The notes under the pieces: generated by a model
The model's input: the letters and a program-made list of their open reading frames with translations, nothing else
What the model was told of the DNA's origin: nothing
Databases searched by the model: none
Source: an uncultured Candidatus Melainabacteria bacterium
GTDB lineage: Bacteria > Cyanobacteriota > Vampirovibrionia > Gastranaerophilales > Gastranaerophilaceae
Assembly: GCA_934692665.1 (NCBI GenBank)
Contig: CAKUUG010000040.1
Span: 1 to 14,823, forward strand
Length of the DNA: 14,823 nt
Direction: 5' to 3'
Part shown: positions 1-7,403 of the stretch, one piece after another
Layout: each line of letters begins with the position of its first letter
How positions within the stretch are numbered: the stretch's first letter is position 1
Position numbers and translations under genes: made by a program

Positions 1-1
1 G

Positions 2-193
2 CATAGAATTTTGTATCCATTATTTAAAAAAATCTTTATGGCACCAAATCCTGTACCAATAAAAGCGTTATTGTCAAAAATGGGTTTAATGCAAAATTTT
101 GTAAGAAGACCATTAGTTGGCCTTGGTGAACAAGAAAGACTTGAATTGCTAGAATGTCTAAATTCAATAAAACAATCGACAGAACAATCTTAG
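2..193 (+). CDS. dapA: 4-hydroxy-tetrahydrodipicolinate synthase, C-terminal fragment
   Basis: Only the last 63 codons are inside the window; the reading frame runs off the left edge without a stop. DapA condenses pyruvate with aspartate semialdehyde in the cytoplasm, the first committed step of the diaminopimelate/lysine pathway. The visible part has the family's characteristic end: a PNPVPIKALLSKMGL-like segment (family form NP.P.K.AL...G), then an RRPLVGLGEQER-like segment (family form R.PL..L....), then the final helix. The active-site lysine and tyrosines lie upstream and cannot be seen. The stop codon lies 40 bp inside the following rmlB gene, so the two are probably co-transcribed and translationally coupled. 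An N-acetylneuraminate lyase or another member of the same superfamily is the main alternative, because the C-terminus alone is not fully diagnostic. Confidence 0.8.
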   Translation, partial: HRILYPLFKKIFMAPNPVPIKALLSKMGLMQNFVRRPLVGLGEQERLELLECLNSIKQSTEQS

Positions 194-1134
194 TTACCGG
201 TGGATGTGGCTTCATTGGAAGCCACTTCATAAAATATATTTTGTCTAAATATGATAATTACAAAATTATCAATTTAGACAATTTGTCGTATTGTGCAAAT
301 TTTAAAAATTTAAAAGAAATTGAAAATAACAAAAACTACGTATTCGTAAAAGGTGACATTTTAGATTCTGTTTTATTGGAAAAAATTCTAAAAAACGTAG
401 ATTGGATTGTAAATTTTGCTGCCCAATCCCATGTGGATAATTCCATAAAAAACCCTTCAATTTTTGCAAAAACAAATATACTTGGTACATTAAATTTGTT
501 GGAAATTGCAAAAATTAATAAAATCAAAAAATTTCTACAAATTTCTACAGATGAAGTTTATGGAAGTATAAAAACAGGGTATTTTGATGAATCTGCTCCT
601 TTGAATCCAAAAAATCCATATTCAATCTCAAAAGCAGCTGCTGATATGTATGTTATAAATTACTTCAAAACCTATAATTTGCCTGTTTTAATTACAAGGA
701 GCAGCAACAATTTTGGCAAATATCAGTATCCTGAAAAATTAATTCCGCTTTTTGTTTCTAAATTATCAAAAAATGAAAAAGTTCCCTTGTATGGTTCAGG
801 TCTTCAAAAACGTGATTGGCTCTATGTTTTGGACAATTGCAGTGCAATAGATTTGGTCTTGCATAAAGGTGAAATTGGTGAAATATACAATATTTCGTCT
901 CATATCGAAAAAACAAATCTTGAAATAACAAGATTGATTTTGAAACATTTAAACAAAAATGAAACTATGATTGATTTTGTTCCAGATAGACTTCAACATG
1001 ATGAAAGATATGGCATATCAAATAACAAAATTAAGTCCCTTGGATGGCAAGCTCGTACAAATTTTGAAGAAAAATTAGCAGAAACGATAGATTGGAACAA
1101 AAACAACCAAAGCCATTTTATTGTTAGGATTTAA
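154..1134 (+). CDS. rfbB: dTDP-glucose 4,6-dehydratase (RmlB/RfbB)
   Basis: This 326-residue cytoplasmic enzyme of the extended SDR family converts dTDP-glucose to dTDP-4-keto-6-deoxyglucose, the second step towards dTDP-rhamnose and other deoxysugars for surface polysaccharides. The NAD-binding glycine motif TGGCGFIG is at residues 15-22. The catalytic Thr-Asp-Glu of the STDEVYG block is at 132-134, and the Tyr-X3-Lys pair is at 156/160 (YSISK). The blocks SSNNFGKY...PEKLIPL, RDWLYV and DRLQHDERY match RmlB specifically rather than UDP-galactose 4-epimerase. The length is slightly below the usual 330-360. The ATG at 154 is the only possible start ahead of the nucleotide-binding motif, which gives an unusually long 40-bp overlap with dapA and no strong Shine-Dalgarno. 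No rmlA, rmlC or rmlD is in the window. The 3' end overlaps the convergent gene by 11 bp. A related NDP-sugar dehydratase or epimerase is possible but less likely. Confidence 0.9.
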   Translation: MSKFNKTIDRTILVTGGCGFIGSHFIKYILSKYDNYKIINLDNLSYCANFKNLKEIENNKNYVFVKGDILDSVLLEKILKNVDWIVNFAAQSHVDNSIKNPSIFAKTNILGTLNLLEIAKINKIKKFLQISTDEVYGSIKTGYFDESAPLNPKNPYSISKAAADMYVINYFKTYNLPVLITRSSNNFGKYQYPEKLIPLFVSKLSKNEKVPLYGSGLQKRDWLYVLDNCSAIDLVLHKGEIGEIYNISSHIEKTNLEITRLILKHLNKNETMIDFVPDRLQHDERYGISNNKIKSLGWQARTNFEEKLAETIDWNKNNQSHFIVRI

Positions 1135-2113
1135 TGAAACTTTTTTCGGCTTTTTTGTTTAAATGTTCTTGTTTTATTTCGTTTTTATGGGTGAAAAAGC
1201 CATCTAGCAGAGGGTTTACAATTTTGTGCATTAATACATTTTCAACAAAATAATCAATGGGTTTTGCTAAAAGTATTAAAGCAATAAAACCGGAAATTGT
1301 TGCAACGATACTTTTGTCTATATTTTTATCTTTTAATAATTTTAGAAGAGTTTCTTTTCTTGCAATTTCTGGATTATTGAATTTTTTCGTTGATTTGTTA
1401 AAGAATTTTGAATATTTCCTATTTTGGAACGGTTCACCGGATAATATGCTGCTGCATAGTTCACCTTGTTTTGCTAAATATTTTAAAACAGGGTTGTCTT
1501 TTTGCGGATCTTTTAAGTACTTTTCAAATACAGCTTCTTGTTCATTTCCTTCTTTAAAAAATGAAAATGCTTTTGAAATCGGAGATTTGTTTTCAATTTG
1601 AACTTTTTTTCTTAATGCAGATTCTTTAAACGAAGCAATTAATCCATCCGTAAAAGAAAGGTTATCGGCTTTTGGGTATTCACTGTTGTCTAAATATTTT
1701 CTTGTAAATTCTACTATTTCTTTTTTCTCTAGAGCAGAAAGAGCTGACTCGTCTTTTGTAAATTTGACACCTATTGTTTGACCCAATTTGATTGCCCCTG
1801 TCGGCAAAATTACACTCGCCAATCCTTGAAAAATAGCTTGTCTTACGCTTCTTTCAGCACTTGGGTTATAAGTGTTTTCTTCGTTTTTGTATTTGTCATA
1901 AATATCAGCACCCAAATACAATAAAGCAGGTGCCCACAAAACCGTACCTAAAGTATTATTTATAGGACTAATTGCTGCACCAACTTCATTTGAATATGCA
2001 AGAAGCCTTAGTGGGTATTTTGACAATATGTCATTTTTTTTCGGTTTTTTTGGAGCTTGTTTATTTTGTTGTAAAAATTTTTTATACAATTCATTTTCAT
2101 TAGAAATTATCAT
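1124..2113 (-). CDS. Unrecognised membrane-associated protein, 329 aa
   Basis: I do not recognise a functional family. The N-terminal 30 residues are lysine- and asparagine-rich and probably disordered. Three hydrophobic stretches follow: about residues 45-70 (including TLGTVLWAPALLYLGAD), 93-117 (GLASVILPTGAIKLG) and 268-290 (IVATISGFIALILLAKPID). Between the second and third is a charged, helical, probably soluble region of about 150 residues with a single cysteine (C220). The C-terminus is lysine-rich. There is no Sec signal peptide. The ATG at 2113 is preceded by a sigma70-type promoter about 35 bp upstream of the predicted transcript start to ATG, supporting this start, although the Shine-Dalgarno is weak. 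The gene converges on rmlB and overlaps its stop by 11 bp. The style resembles lineage-restricted hypothetical proteins of gut Gastranaerophilales as I remember them, which I cannot verify here. Confidence 0.75.
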   Translation of the reverse strand: MIISNENELYKKFLQQNKQAPKKPKKNDILSKYPLRLLAYSNEVGAAISPINNTLGTVLWAPALLYLGADIYDKYKNEENTYNPSAERSVRQAIFQGLASVILPTGAIKLGQTIGVKFTKDESALSALEKKEIVEFTRKYLDNSEYPKADNLSFTDGLIASFKESALRKKVQIENKSPISKAFSFFKEGNEQEAVFEKYLKDPQKDNPVLKYLAKQGELCSSILSGEPFQNRKYSKFFNKSTKKFNNPEIARKETLLKLLKDKNIDKSIVATISGFIALILLAKPIDYFVENVLMHKIVNPLLDGFFTHKNEIKQEHLNKKAEKSFIKS

Positions 2114-2154
2114 CTTGATTTTCGTCCAATCACTGGTTTTATGCGAACTTTTTC

Positions 2155-2183
2155 ATTTTATCTAAAGAAAAGCACCAAATCAA
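2155..2183 (-). promoter_or_regulatory. Sigma70-type promoter of the 329-aa gene
   Basis: Read on the minus strand there is TTGATT (2183-2178), a 17-bp spacer and TAAAAT (2160-2155). Transcription would begin near 2148, about 35 nt before the ATG at 2113. Both hexamers match the consensus at four to five positions and the spacing is ideal. Nothing experimental supports it. Confidence 0.5.
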
Positions 2184-2203
2184 CGCATAAAAGAAAATAT
2201 TGA

Positions 2204-2226
2204 AATATTTCTTTATAAGAAATATT
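2204..2226. repeat. Perfect 10-bp inverted repeat in intergenic region
   Basis: AATATTTCTT and AAGAAATATT form a perfect dyad around a 3-bp centre. It lies about 20 bp upstream of the -35 hexamer of the minus-strand promoter and about 230 bp upstream of the glycosyltransferase -10. It could be an operator. As an RNA hairpin it would be weak, with only one G:C pair per arm. It sits in a non-coding stretch of 432 bp (2114-2545) in which I see no protein gene. Confidence 0.4.
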
Positions 2227-2457
2227 GAATTTAGAAAAAATAACACTGAAAAACAATTTGACACTTTTAACAAAGTTGTTCCGCTTGTTTCAAAGCTTAC
2301 TTTTTTGTGTTTTTGTTCACAAAAAATCTCTTTTATTTCATCATCCCTGATTAGCTAATATAAATTTTTCTCGTTATTTTTCATCTTATTAGTGAGGATA
2401 AAAACAAAAACTTGAAAGCTTTATAAAAACAGGTGTAACGTCAGCTGGGGATTGATG

Positions 2458-2500
2458 TATAATATTTAAATTCTAATATAAATCAATTATATGATTTATA
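2458..2500 (+). promoter_or_regulatory. -10 box and 9-bp dyad in the leader of the glycosyltransferase gene
   Basis: A perfect TATAAT lies at 2458-2463; no good -35 is visible at the right distance. About 14 bp downstream, TATAAATCA (2477-2485) and TGATTTATA (2492-2500) form a perfect inverted repeat around a 6-nt centre. A transcript starting near 2470 would carry this hairpin in its roughly 75-nt leader; alternatively a dimeric repressor could bind it as DNA. A strong AAGGAG Shine-Dalgarno follows at 2531-2536, 9 nt before the ATG at 2546. Confidence 0.4.
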
Positions 2501-2545
2501 AACCGTTTATTGTAGGTATTATAGGCTAAAAAGGAGATTTATATA

Positions 2546-3778
2546 ATGGGTGTATGGCCTACTAAATACTTTCAAAATCCAAACCCAACCGAACCAATTG
2601 AACAAATCTGGGATGATATAGATGCTTACTCTTTTGAAGAAATGTTTGAAAAAGAAGAAAAACATAAAGACATAGATTTTGTTATTCCGCTTCCTCCACT
2701 AAAGTACAATGAAAAAGTATTAAAAGGTGTATTTTATTCACAAGCTACGCAATTATTGCTAGATAAATTTCCCGATTTAAAGAAAATATTTTTTCCTTGT
2801 GCAAATACAATGTTTTCTTCTTATTCGCTTTCAAAAGATGCAGATGTTTATTTGGCTTGTTATACTAACAAAAAAAGGGAAAGATACTACAAAAACAAAT
2901 ACCCTGAAAAAAAAGACATTATTTTTGTGCCATTACAAGATACAGATTTTACAAATGAGTATACAATGGCTCCAGCGTTTAATACTCCAAAAAAATATGA
3001 TGTTATATGTGTATCAACAGCTTATCCTGTAAAAAATCTTCCAATGATAGCTGAAGCTTTAAAAAAATACGAAGAAAAATACAAAAAAGTTCTAAAATCT
3101 CTTATTGCAATAGGTTCTAGAGATGCCTTTTTAAGAGAAGATGGCACAATGGACTATTCAAAAGTGAGATTTGATGCAAAAGCCGAACTAGAAAAAATTG
3201 ATAAAATTTTAGGTGATACAAAAAAATATATAGAATTTGTACCTTATATAGAACACAAAGATTTGCCAAAATACTATACTAGTGCAAAATGTTGCGTACT
3301 TGCTTCTTTAATGGAGGGTAAAAATCGTGCAATAAATGAAGCAATGAGCTGCGATACGCCAATAGTTGTATTTAAAGATTTTAATAAATTTGCAAGAAAT
3401 GGTTATCCGGTTTTTAGAAAAAACAGTGGAGAATATGCTTTAAAATATGACCCTGAATCACTTGCTGATGCTATTCATAAAGTAATAAATAACCAAGAAA
3501 AATACACTCCTCGTGAAAATTACTTAAAATACAATGGAAGAAAACATTTTATAAACAAAATAGTTGATGCTATTCCATATTACAAAGAAAATTTACCAGG
3601 ATACAAATATGGGGATATTCATAACAACCTTTGGGTGGATTTGGCTTGTCAAAGAAATTATCAACTAAGTTATATTGATTTTTTATATGCCAGAAATCCT
3701 GCCATTTCTTTTGTAAGAGGTATGGATAAAATAAAATCCCTTATTGAATTCTATTATTCAAGATTTAAAATTAAATAG
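2546..3778 (+). CDS. GT-B fold glycosyltransferase, family-4-like
   Basis: The 410-residue protein is predicted to transfer a sugar from an activated nucleotide donor to a glycan or lipid acceptor, with no signal peptide or membrane span. The C-terminal Rossmann domain is recognisable. YDVICVSTAYPVKNLPM (about 151-167) is the usual start of the second domain. A FVPYIEHKDLPKYYTSAKCCVL block (231-252) precedes the donor-binding EX7E motif, here E257-GKNRAIN-E265, followed by AMSCDTPIVV. The EGKNRAINE form is less common than the EGFGLV.LE form of typical family-4 enzymes. The N-terminal acceptor domain (1-150) is divergent and starts with an acidic region. The start is supported by a strong AAGGAG 9 nt upstream. 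The gene appears to be monocistronic, followed by a possible weak terminator before feoAB. Donor and acceptor cannot be predicted. Confidence 0.8.
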   Translation: MGVWPTKYFQNPNPTEPIEQIWDDIDAYSFEEMFEKEEKHKDIDFVIPLPPLKYNEKVLKGVFYSQATQLLLDKFPDLKKIFFPCANTMFSSYSLSKDADVYLACYTNKKRERYYKNKYPEKKDIIFVPLQDTDFTNEYTMAPAFNTPKKYDVICVSTAYPVKNLPMIAEALKKYEEKYKKVLKSLIAIGSRDAFLREDGTMDYSKVRFDAKAELEKIDKILGDTKKYIEFVPYIEHKDLPKYYTSAKCCVLASLMEGKNRAINEAMSCDTPIVVFKDFNKFARNGYPVFRKNSGEYALKYDPESLADAIHKVINNQEKYTPRENYLKYNGRKHFINKIVDAIPYYKENLPGYKYGDIHNNLWVDLACQRNYQLSYIDFLYARNPAISFVRGMDKIKSLIEFYYSRFKIK

Positions 3779-3779
3779 T

Positions 3780-3810
3780 CTACAAATATTTCTTACTTGT
3801 TTGTAGTTTT
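3780..3810 (+). terminator. Weak hairpin after the glycosyltransferase gene
   Basis: CTACAAA (3780-3786) and TTTGTAG (3800-3806) pair perfectly across a 13-nt loop, followed by TTTT. The stem starts one base after the TAG stop. It has only two G:C pairs and a short T-run, so it may be a weak terminator or, because it lies about 30 bp before feoAB, an operator for that gene. Confidence 0.3.
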
Positions 3811-3834
3811 GAATAATATATAATTGAGGCAAAA

Positions 3835-6210
3835 ATGACCGATAAAATAGAAAGTAATGCAAAAAACCAAACAAGTCTGGATAAACTTCCTGTTGGAAAG
3901 GCTGCTTTTATCGTTGCTGTTAATTGTGAAGATAAGTCATTAAGGCAACATATTCTGAATATGGGACTAACTCCAAACACTGAAGTATCTCTTGTAAAAA
4001 CAGCACCGATGGGTGATCCTTTGGAGTTGAGATTGAGAGGTTATGAATTAACAATCAGAAAAGAAGATGCTTCAAAAATTGTTATAAGAGATATTCATAA
4101 TAATGAAAAACGAGTTAATAAAAGCGTAAAATTTAAAGAAATTGAACATTCGCAGATTGGCGAAAAACAAACAAGCAAAACAAGAGTTTTAAAACCAAAA
4201 TCGAAACTTGTTTTTGCACTCACAGGAAACCAAAATTCCGGCAAAACTACATTATTTAACAAACTTACTGCCTCAAACCAGCATGTGGGAAATTTTCCGG
4301 GTGTAACGGTTGATAAAACTCAAGGAACTTTAGTAAATCATAAAGATGTCACTATTGTTGATCTTCCCGGTATTTATTCACTTTCACCATATAGTTCAGA
4401 AGAAATCGTAACCAGAAATTTTGTCTTAAACGAAAAACCGGATGGAATAATAAATATTATAGACGCAACAAATATTGAAAGAAATTTGTTGTTAACAATG
4501 CAGTTGATGGAGCTTGATGTTCCGATGGTTGTTGCATTAAATATGATGGATGAAGTCAACAAAAATGGTGGGAGCATTGATATAAACGGACTGGAAAACG
4601 CTCTTGGTGTTCCTGTGATTCCGATTTCAGCTGCTAAAGGACAAGGTATTGATGAACTTGTTGAACATTTTTTGAATGTAGTGATGTTTGATGAACGTCC
4701 AAAGTATGTTGACTTTTGTGAGGAAAGTGAAGGGAAAAAAGGTGCAATCCACAGATGTATTCACTCTATTATTCACCTAATCGAAAATCACGCAAAAAAC
4801 ACAAATATACCTGTTCGTTTTGCTGCGACAAAATTAACCGAAGGTGATGAACTGATAATCAAGGCTCTAAATCTTGATAATAATGATTTGGAAACTTCAA
4901 ACAAAATAATTGAACAAATGGAATTGGAATATGGATTAGACAAACAGGCTGCACTTTGCGATATGAGATTTGCTTTCATTGAAAAATTGTCTAATACTTA
5001 TGTGCAAAAACCGCTAGAAAGCGCTGCTGACAAATTTTCCAAAACCCTCGATAAAATTCTAACCGGAAAATATACCGCAATTCCAATGTTTCTTTTTATA
5101 ATGGCTTTTATTTTTTATTGTACATTTGGTAATATCGGAAGTTTCTTGTCCGGTTTGATGGAAAATATAATAGATTATGCAACAAATTACTTTGATAATT
5201 TGCTTTCAGCTTATGGTTTGAATCCTGTTGTGCATTCTTTAATTATAGACGGGGTATTTTCCGGTGTTGGCAGTGTATTGAGCTTTTTACCTATAATCGT
5301 TATATTATTTTTCTTTTTATCTTTGTTGGAAGATAGCGGCTATATGGCTCGTGTTGCTTTTGTTATGGATAAACTTCTCAGAAAAATCGGTTTATCAGGA
5401 AGAAGTTTTGTTCCTATGTTGATTGGTTTTGGCTGTTCAGTGCCTGCAATTATGGCAACAAGAACTCTACCTTCTGAACGTGATCGCAAAATGACTATTT
5501 TCTTAACTCCGTTTATGAGCTGTAGTGCAAAATTGCCAATCTATGCTTTGTTTACGGCGGCGTTTTTCACAAATAATCAAATTTTGGTGATTTTGAGTCT
5601 ATATCTTTTGGGAATAATAGTCGGAATAATATTTGCATATATTTTAAAATTTACTGTTTTTAAAGGCGAAGCCGTACCTTTTGTGATGGAACTTCCAAAT
5701 TATAGAATGCCTACATTTAGGAATGTTTATAGATTGATATATTCAAAATCAAAAGACTTTATTACAAAAGCGTTTACCATAATATTCTGGGCTACAATAA
5801 TAATCTGGTTTTTGCAAAATTTTGACTCTAGATTAAATCTTGTAACGGACTCTAGTGAAAGTTTGCTTGCAATTTTGGGCAATATTGTAGTTCCTGTATT
5901 TAAGCCTTTAGGAATTGACGATTGGAGAATATCAACCGCATTTATCACAGGTTTTATGGCAAAAGAAAGTGTCGTTAGTACATTGAGCATACTTTCGGAT
6001 GGAACAGAAAAGCTTCCAACAATGTTTACACAATTGAGTGCTTTTGTTTTTCTTATATTTTCGCTACTTTATACGCCTTGTGTTGCAACTATTGCAACCG
6101 TAAAAAGAGAGCTTGGAAGGTTAGGTGCATTTTCAGTTGTTTTAGTACAATGTGTAATTGCATGGAGCGTTTCTTTTGTTGTTTATTTGCTTGGAAATCT
6201 GATTTTGTAA
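3835..6210 (+). CDS. feoB: Ferrous iron transporter, FeoA-FeoB fusion
   Basis: This 791-residue inner-membrane protein imports Fe2+ using a G-protein domain. Residues 16-86 are a FeoA/SH3-like domain (VGKAAFIVAVNC...RQHILNMGL...DPLELRLRGYELTIRKEDA). A charged linker of about 40 residues leads to the FeoB G domain: G1 GNQNSGKT 131-138, switch region HVGNFPGVTVDKTQG 150-164, G3 DLPG 176-179, G4 NMMD 236-239, G5 SAAKG 265-269. A helical GDI-like region follows. The membrane domain starts near residue 415 and contains both conserved gate motifs, GFGCSVP (531-537, C534) and SCSAKLP (562-568, C563). Usual FeoB length is 650-770; the excess is the FeoA part. FeoA is normally a separate gene, so the fusion fixes 1:1 stoichiometry. 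The ATG at 3835 follows GAGG at 3826-3829. A TATAAT at 3819-3824 is very close to the start. No convincing Fur box is seen. Confidence 0.95.
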   Translation: MTDKIESNAKNQTSLDKLPVGKAAFIVAVNCEDKSLRQHILNMGLTPNTEVSLVKTAPMGDPLELRLRGYELTIRKEDASKIVIRDIHNNEKRVNKSVKFKEIEHSQIGEKQTSKTRVLKPKSKLVFALTGNQNSGKTTLFNKLTASNQHVGNFPGVTVDKTQGTLVNHKDVTIVDLPGIYSLSPYSSEEIVTRNFVLNEKPDGIINIIDATNIERNLLLTMQLMELDVPMVVALNMMDEVNKNGGSIDINGLENALGVPVIPISAAKGQGIDELVEHFLNVVMFDERPKYVDFCEESEGKKGAIHRCIHSIIHLIENHAKNTNIPVRFAATKLTEGDELIIKALNLDNNDLETSNKIIEQMELEYGLDKQAALCDMRFAFIEKLSNTYVQKPLESAADKFSKTLDKILTGKYTAIPMFLFIMAFIFYCTFGNIGSFLSGLMENIIDYATNYFDNLLSAYGLNPVVHSLIIDGVFSGVGSVLSFLPIIVILFFFLSLLEDSGYMARVAFVMDKLLRKIGLSGRSFVPMLIGFGCSVPAIMATRTLPSERDRKMTIFLTPFMSCSAKLPIYALFTAAFFTNNQILVILSLYLLGIIVGIIFAYILKFTVFKGEAVPFVMELPNYRMPTFRNVYRLIYSKSKDFITKAFTIIFWATIIIWFLQNFDSRLNLVTDSSESLLAILGNIVVPVFKPLGIDDWRISTAFITGFMAKESVVSTLSILSDGTEKLPTMFTQLSAFVFLIFSLLYTPCVATIATVKRELGRLGAFSVVLVQCVIAWSVSFVVYLLGNLIL

Positions 6211-6219
6211 AATACTACA

Positions 6220-6240
6220 AAAAAATTGATACAATTTTTT
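6220..6240 (+). terminator. AT-rich terminator-like hairpin after feoB
   Basis: AAAAAATTG (6220-6228) and CAATTTTTT (6232-6240) form a perfect 9-bp stem with a 3-nt loop, 10 bp after the feoB stop. The T-run is inside the 3' arm, so the shape is that of an A-tract/U-tract terminator, but only one G:C pair supports the stem. Confidence 0.45.
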
Positions 6241-6299
6241 AAAAAATAGACAATAATTATTCTTTTCTTGTTTTATATCCATTGAAAGGAAAGTTAAAT

Positions 6300-7148
6300 A
6301 TGTATCAAAGTTATATGAATGTTTCTAAATTTCATTCAACACCATCATTAAAGGCAACAAGTAAAAAACAAGCTCAAGTGCAACAAGAAAAACCACTTGA
6401 TAATAAACAAAACTTTGTAAAAGTCCCACTATCAAGCTACATTGCAAACAATAATATTCGTTTTGGAAGCAAAATTGAAGAGCTAAAAGAACTTGATGCT
6501 TCAAAATTGCCCCAAGACAAATTTGATAGTGATGAGTGTAGTTGTGATGGCGGTTACAATGTTTCTTGCATTACAAATTTAGCTTCGCATTATATAACGG
6601 AACAAATAAGACACATTTTGCATACAGGTGAGCTTGTTCCTTATAAAAAAGAACAAATTATTAATGAAAACAAATATTATTGTACAAAAGATGAAATTCA
6701 AGAAAAACTGGAAGAAGCAAAAGAATATTTCCTTAATTATTTTAATGAAGAAGCGCAAAGAGCAACTGACGAAATAAATAAATTATCCCCAACAAAAACC
6801 GAACATACAGTCTATAGAATAGTAGACGAACATGTAGGTGAAAATGAGTATTACTTTGATGAATTATCTTCATTTGAAAAAGGCGACGAAACCGTCCTTG
6901 ATGTCGCACCATTGTATGTAGGTTCAGATCCTGAATATTTACTTAAATCATATAGTAACAAAAACAAACCGCAAAGAAAGGTTTTGTTTAAGATTGACTT
7001 GCCTGTTGGTTCAAAACTTGCAAAATTACCTTCCAGTGATGGTATAAATCAATTACTTATGAAACCAAGTTCCAGATTTAAAATAATTGATAACCAAGAA
7101 TTTCAAAATAATTTCAGATTAATAAGTCTTGAATATATTCCGGAATAA
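6300..7148 (+). CDS. Protein with a degenerate ADP-ribosyltransferase-like C-terminal domain
   Basis: The protein has 282 residues. I chose ATG 6300, which has AAAGGA 9 nt upstream, over an in-frame TTG at 6282. Residues 1-55 are polar and probably disordered, ending in NIRFGSK. A cysteine cluster follows (C80, C82, C90, with C128 further on), then a helical region (132-160). Residues 169-282 follow the order of the VIP2/exoenzyme ADP-ribosyltransferase fold: TVYRIVDE (R173, the NAD-binding arginine position), DVAPLYVGSD (201-210, at the STS position, only S209 kept), the central strand RKVLFKIDLPVGSKLA (226-241) and DGINQLLMKPSSRFKI (247-262). The last block aligns without gaps to the family's GEYEVLLNHGSKFKI-type motif, but the two glutamates of ExE are Ile249 and Gln251. 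It may therefore be catalytically dead or altered. There is no signal peptide or membrane span and no immunity-like partner next to it. The family assignment is from motif reading alone. Confidence 0.6.
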   Translation: MYQSYMNVSKFHSTPSLKATSKKQAQVQQEKPLDNKQNFVKVPLSSYIANNNIRFGSKIEELKELDASKLPQDKFDSDECSCDGGYNVSCITNLASHYITEQIRHILHTGELVPYKKEQIINENKYYCTKDEIQEKLEEAKEYFLNYFNEEAQRATDEINKLSPTKTEHTVYRIVDEHVGENEYYFDELSSFEKGDETVLDVAPLYVGSDPEYLLKSYSNKNKPQRKVLFKIDLPVGSKLAKLPSSDGINQLLMKPSSRFKIIDNQEFQNNFRLISLEYIPE

Positions 7149-7180
7149 AAATGGCAAATAATCCTTCTTGATATTAATTT

Positions 7181-7403
7181 TGTGCTTTATTGTATCCCCG
7201 ATGAATTGTCGGAAAGGGCTATTTGCCTAAAGGAACAAAAAGCTGGATAAAGTGCAGATCGAGATATCTGTTTCTTATTCATTTTTTGTATTGAAAAGAT
7301 AAAAATATGAATCTTCTATTGGGCGAAATTAAAACGTCAATGCCAAGAACCTGTCGAAACTGTTGCTCTTCCTGTGTGTGGCCCGATAATCAATAAAAGT
7401 ACA
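7181..7403 (+). ncRNA. Candidate structured RNA, unknown family
   Basis: The segment has no plausible reading frame, yet its flanks reach about 43-49% G+C (7197-7270 and 7321-7387), well above neighbouring intergenic DNA. By eye the ends close: 7181-7192 pairs with 7391-7403 (12 bp, one bulged A at 7398). Next come ATC 7194-7196 with GAT 7385-7387, and GGGCTA 7216-7221 with TGGCCC 7379-7384. AGGAA 7231-7235 then pairs with TTCCT 7369-7373. Local hairpins are 7198-7212 (CCGA/TCGG), 7256-7271 (CAGAT/ATCTG) and 7279-7314 (ATTCAT/ATGAAT, extended by A/T pairs). At least three pairs are G-U on the plus strand and would be A-C on the minus strand, which favours plus. It is not tmRNA, RNase P, SRP RNA or a tRNA by their conserved motifs. 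A divergent 6S RNA or part of a large tRNA-linked RNA such as ROOL are possibilities I cannot test. No clear promoter or terminator is seen. Confidence 0.45.

Noticed and set aside
1257..1601. 114-codon plus-strand frame opposite the 329-aa gene
   Set aside because: It lies fully antisense to a gene with a promoter and better coding character; no Shine-Dalgarno of its own.
3797..3824. TTGTTT-N16-TATAAT as the feoAB promoter giving a near-leaderless mRNA
   Set aside because: The transcript would start about 4 nt before the ATG and exclude the GAGG site, and such boxes are common by chance in AT-rich DNA. Possible, but not listed as a feature.
3780..3834. Fur box upstream of feoAB
   Set aside because: No stretch matches the 19-bp Fur consensus or the GATAAT hexamer array well; the AATAATATATAATT near-palindrome is simple AT sequence.
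7181..7403. tmRNA, RNase P RNA or SRP RNA
   Set aside because: No tRNA-Ala-like ends or tag frame, no GAGGAAAGTCC-type P4 motif, and no SRP domain IV GGTCCGGAAGG loop.
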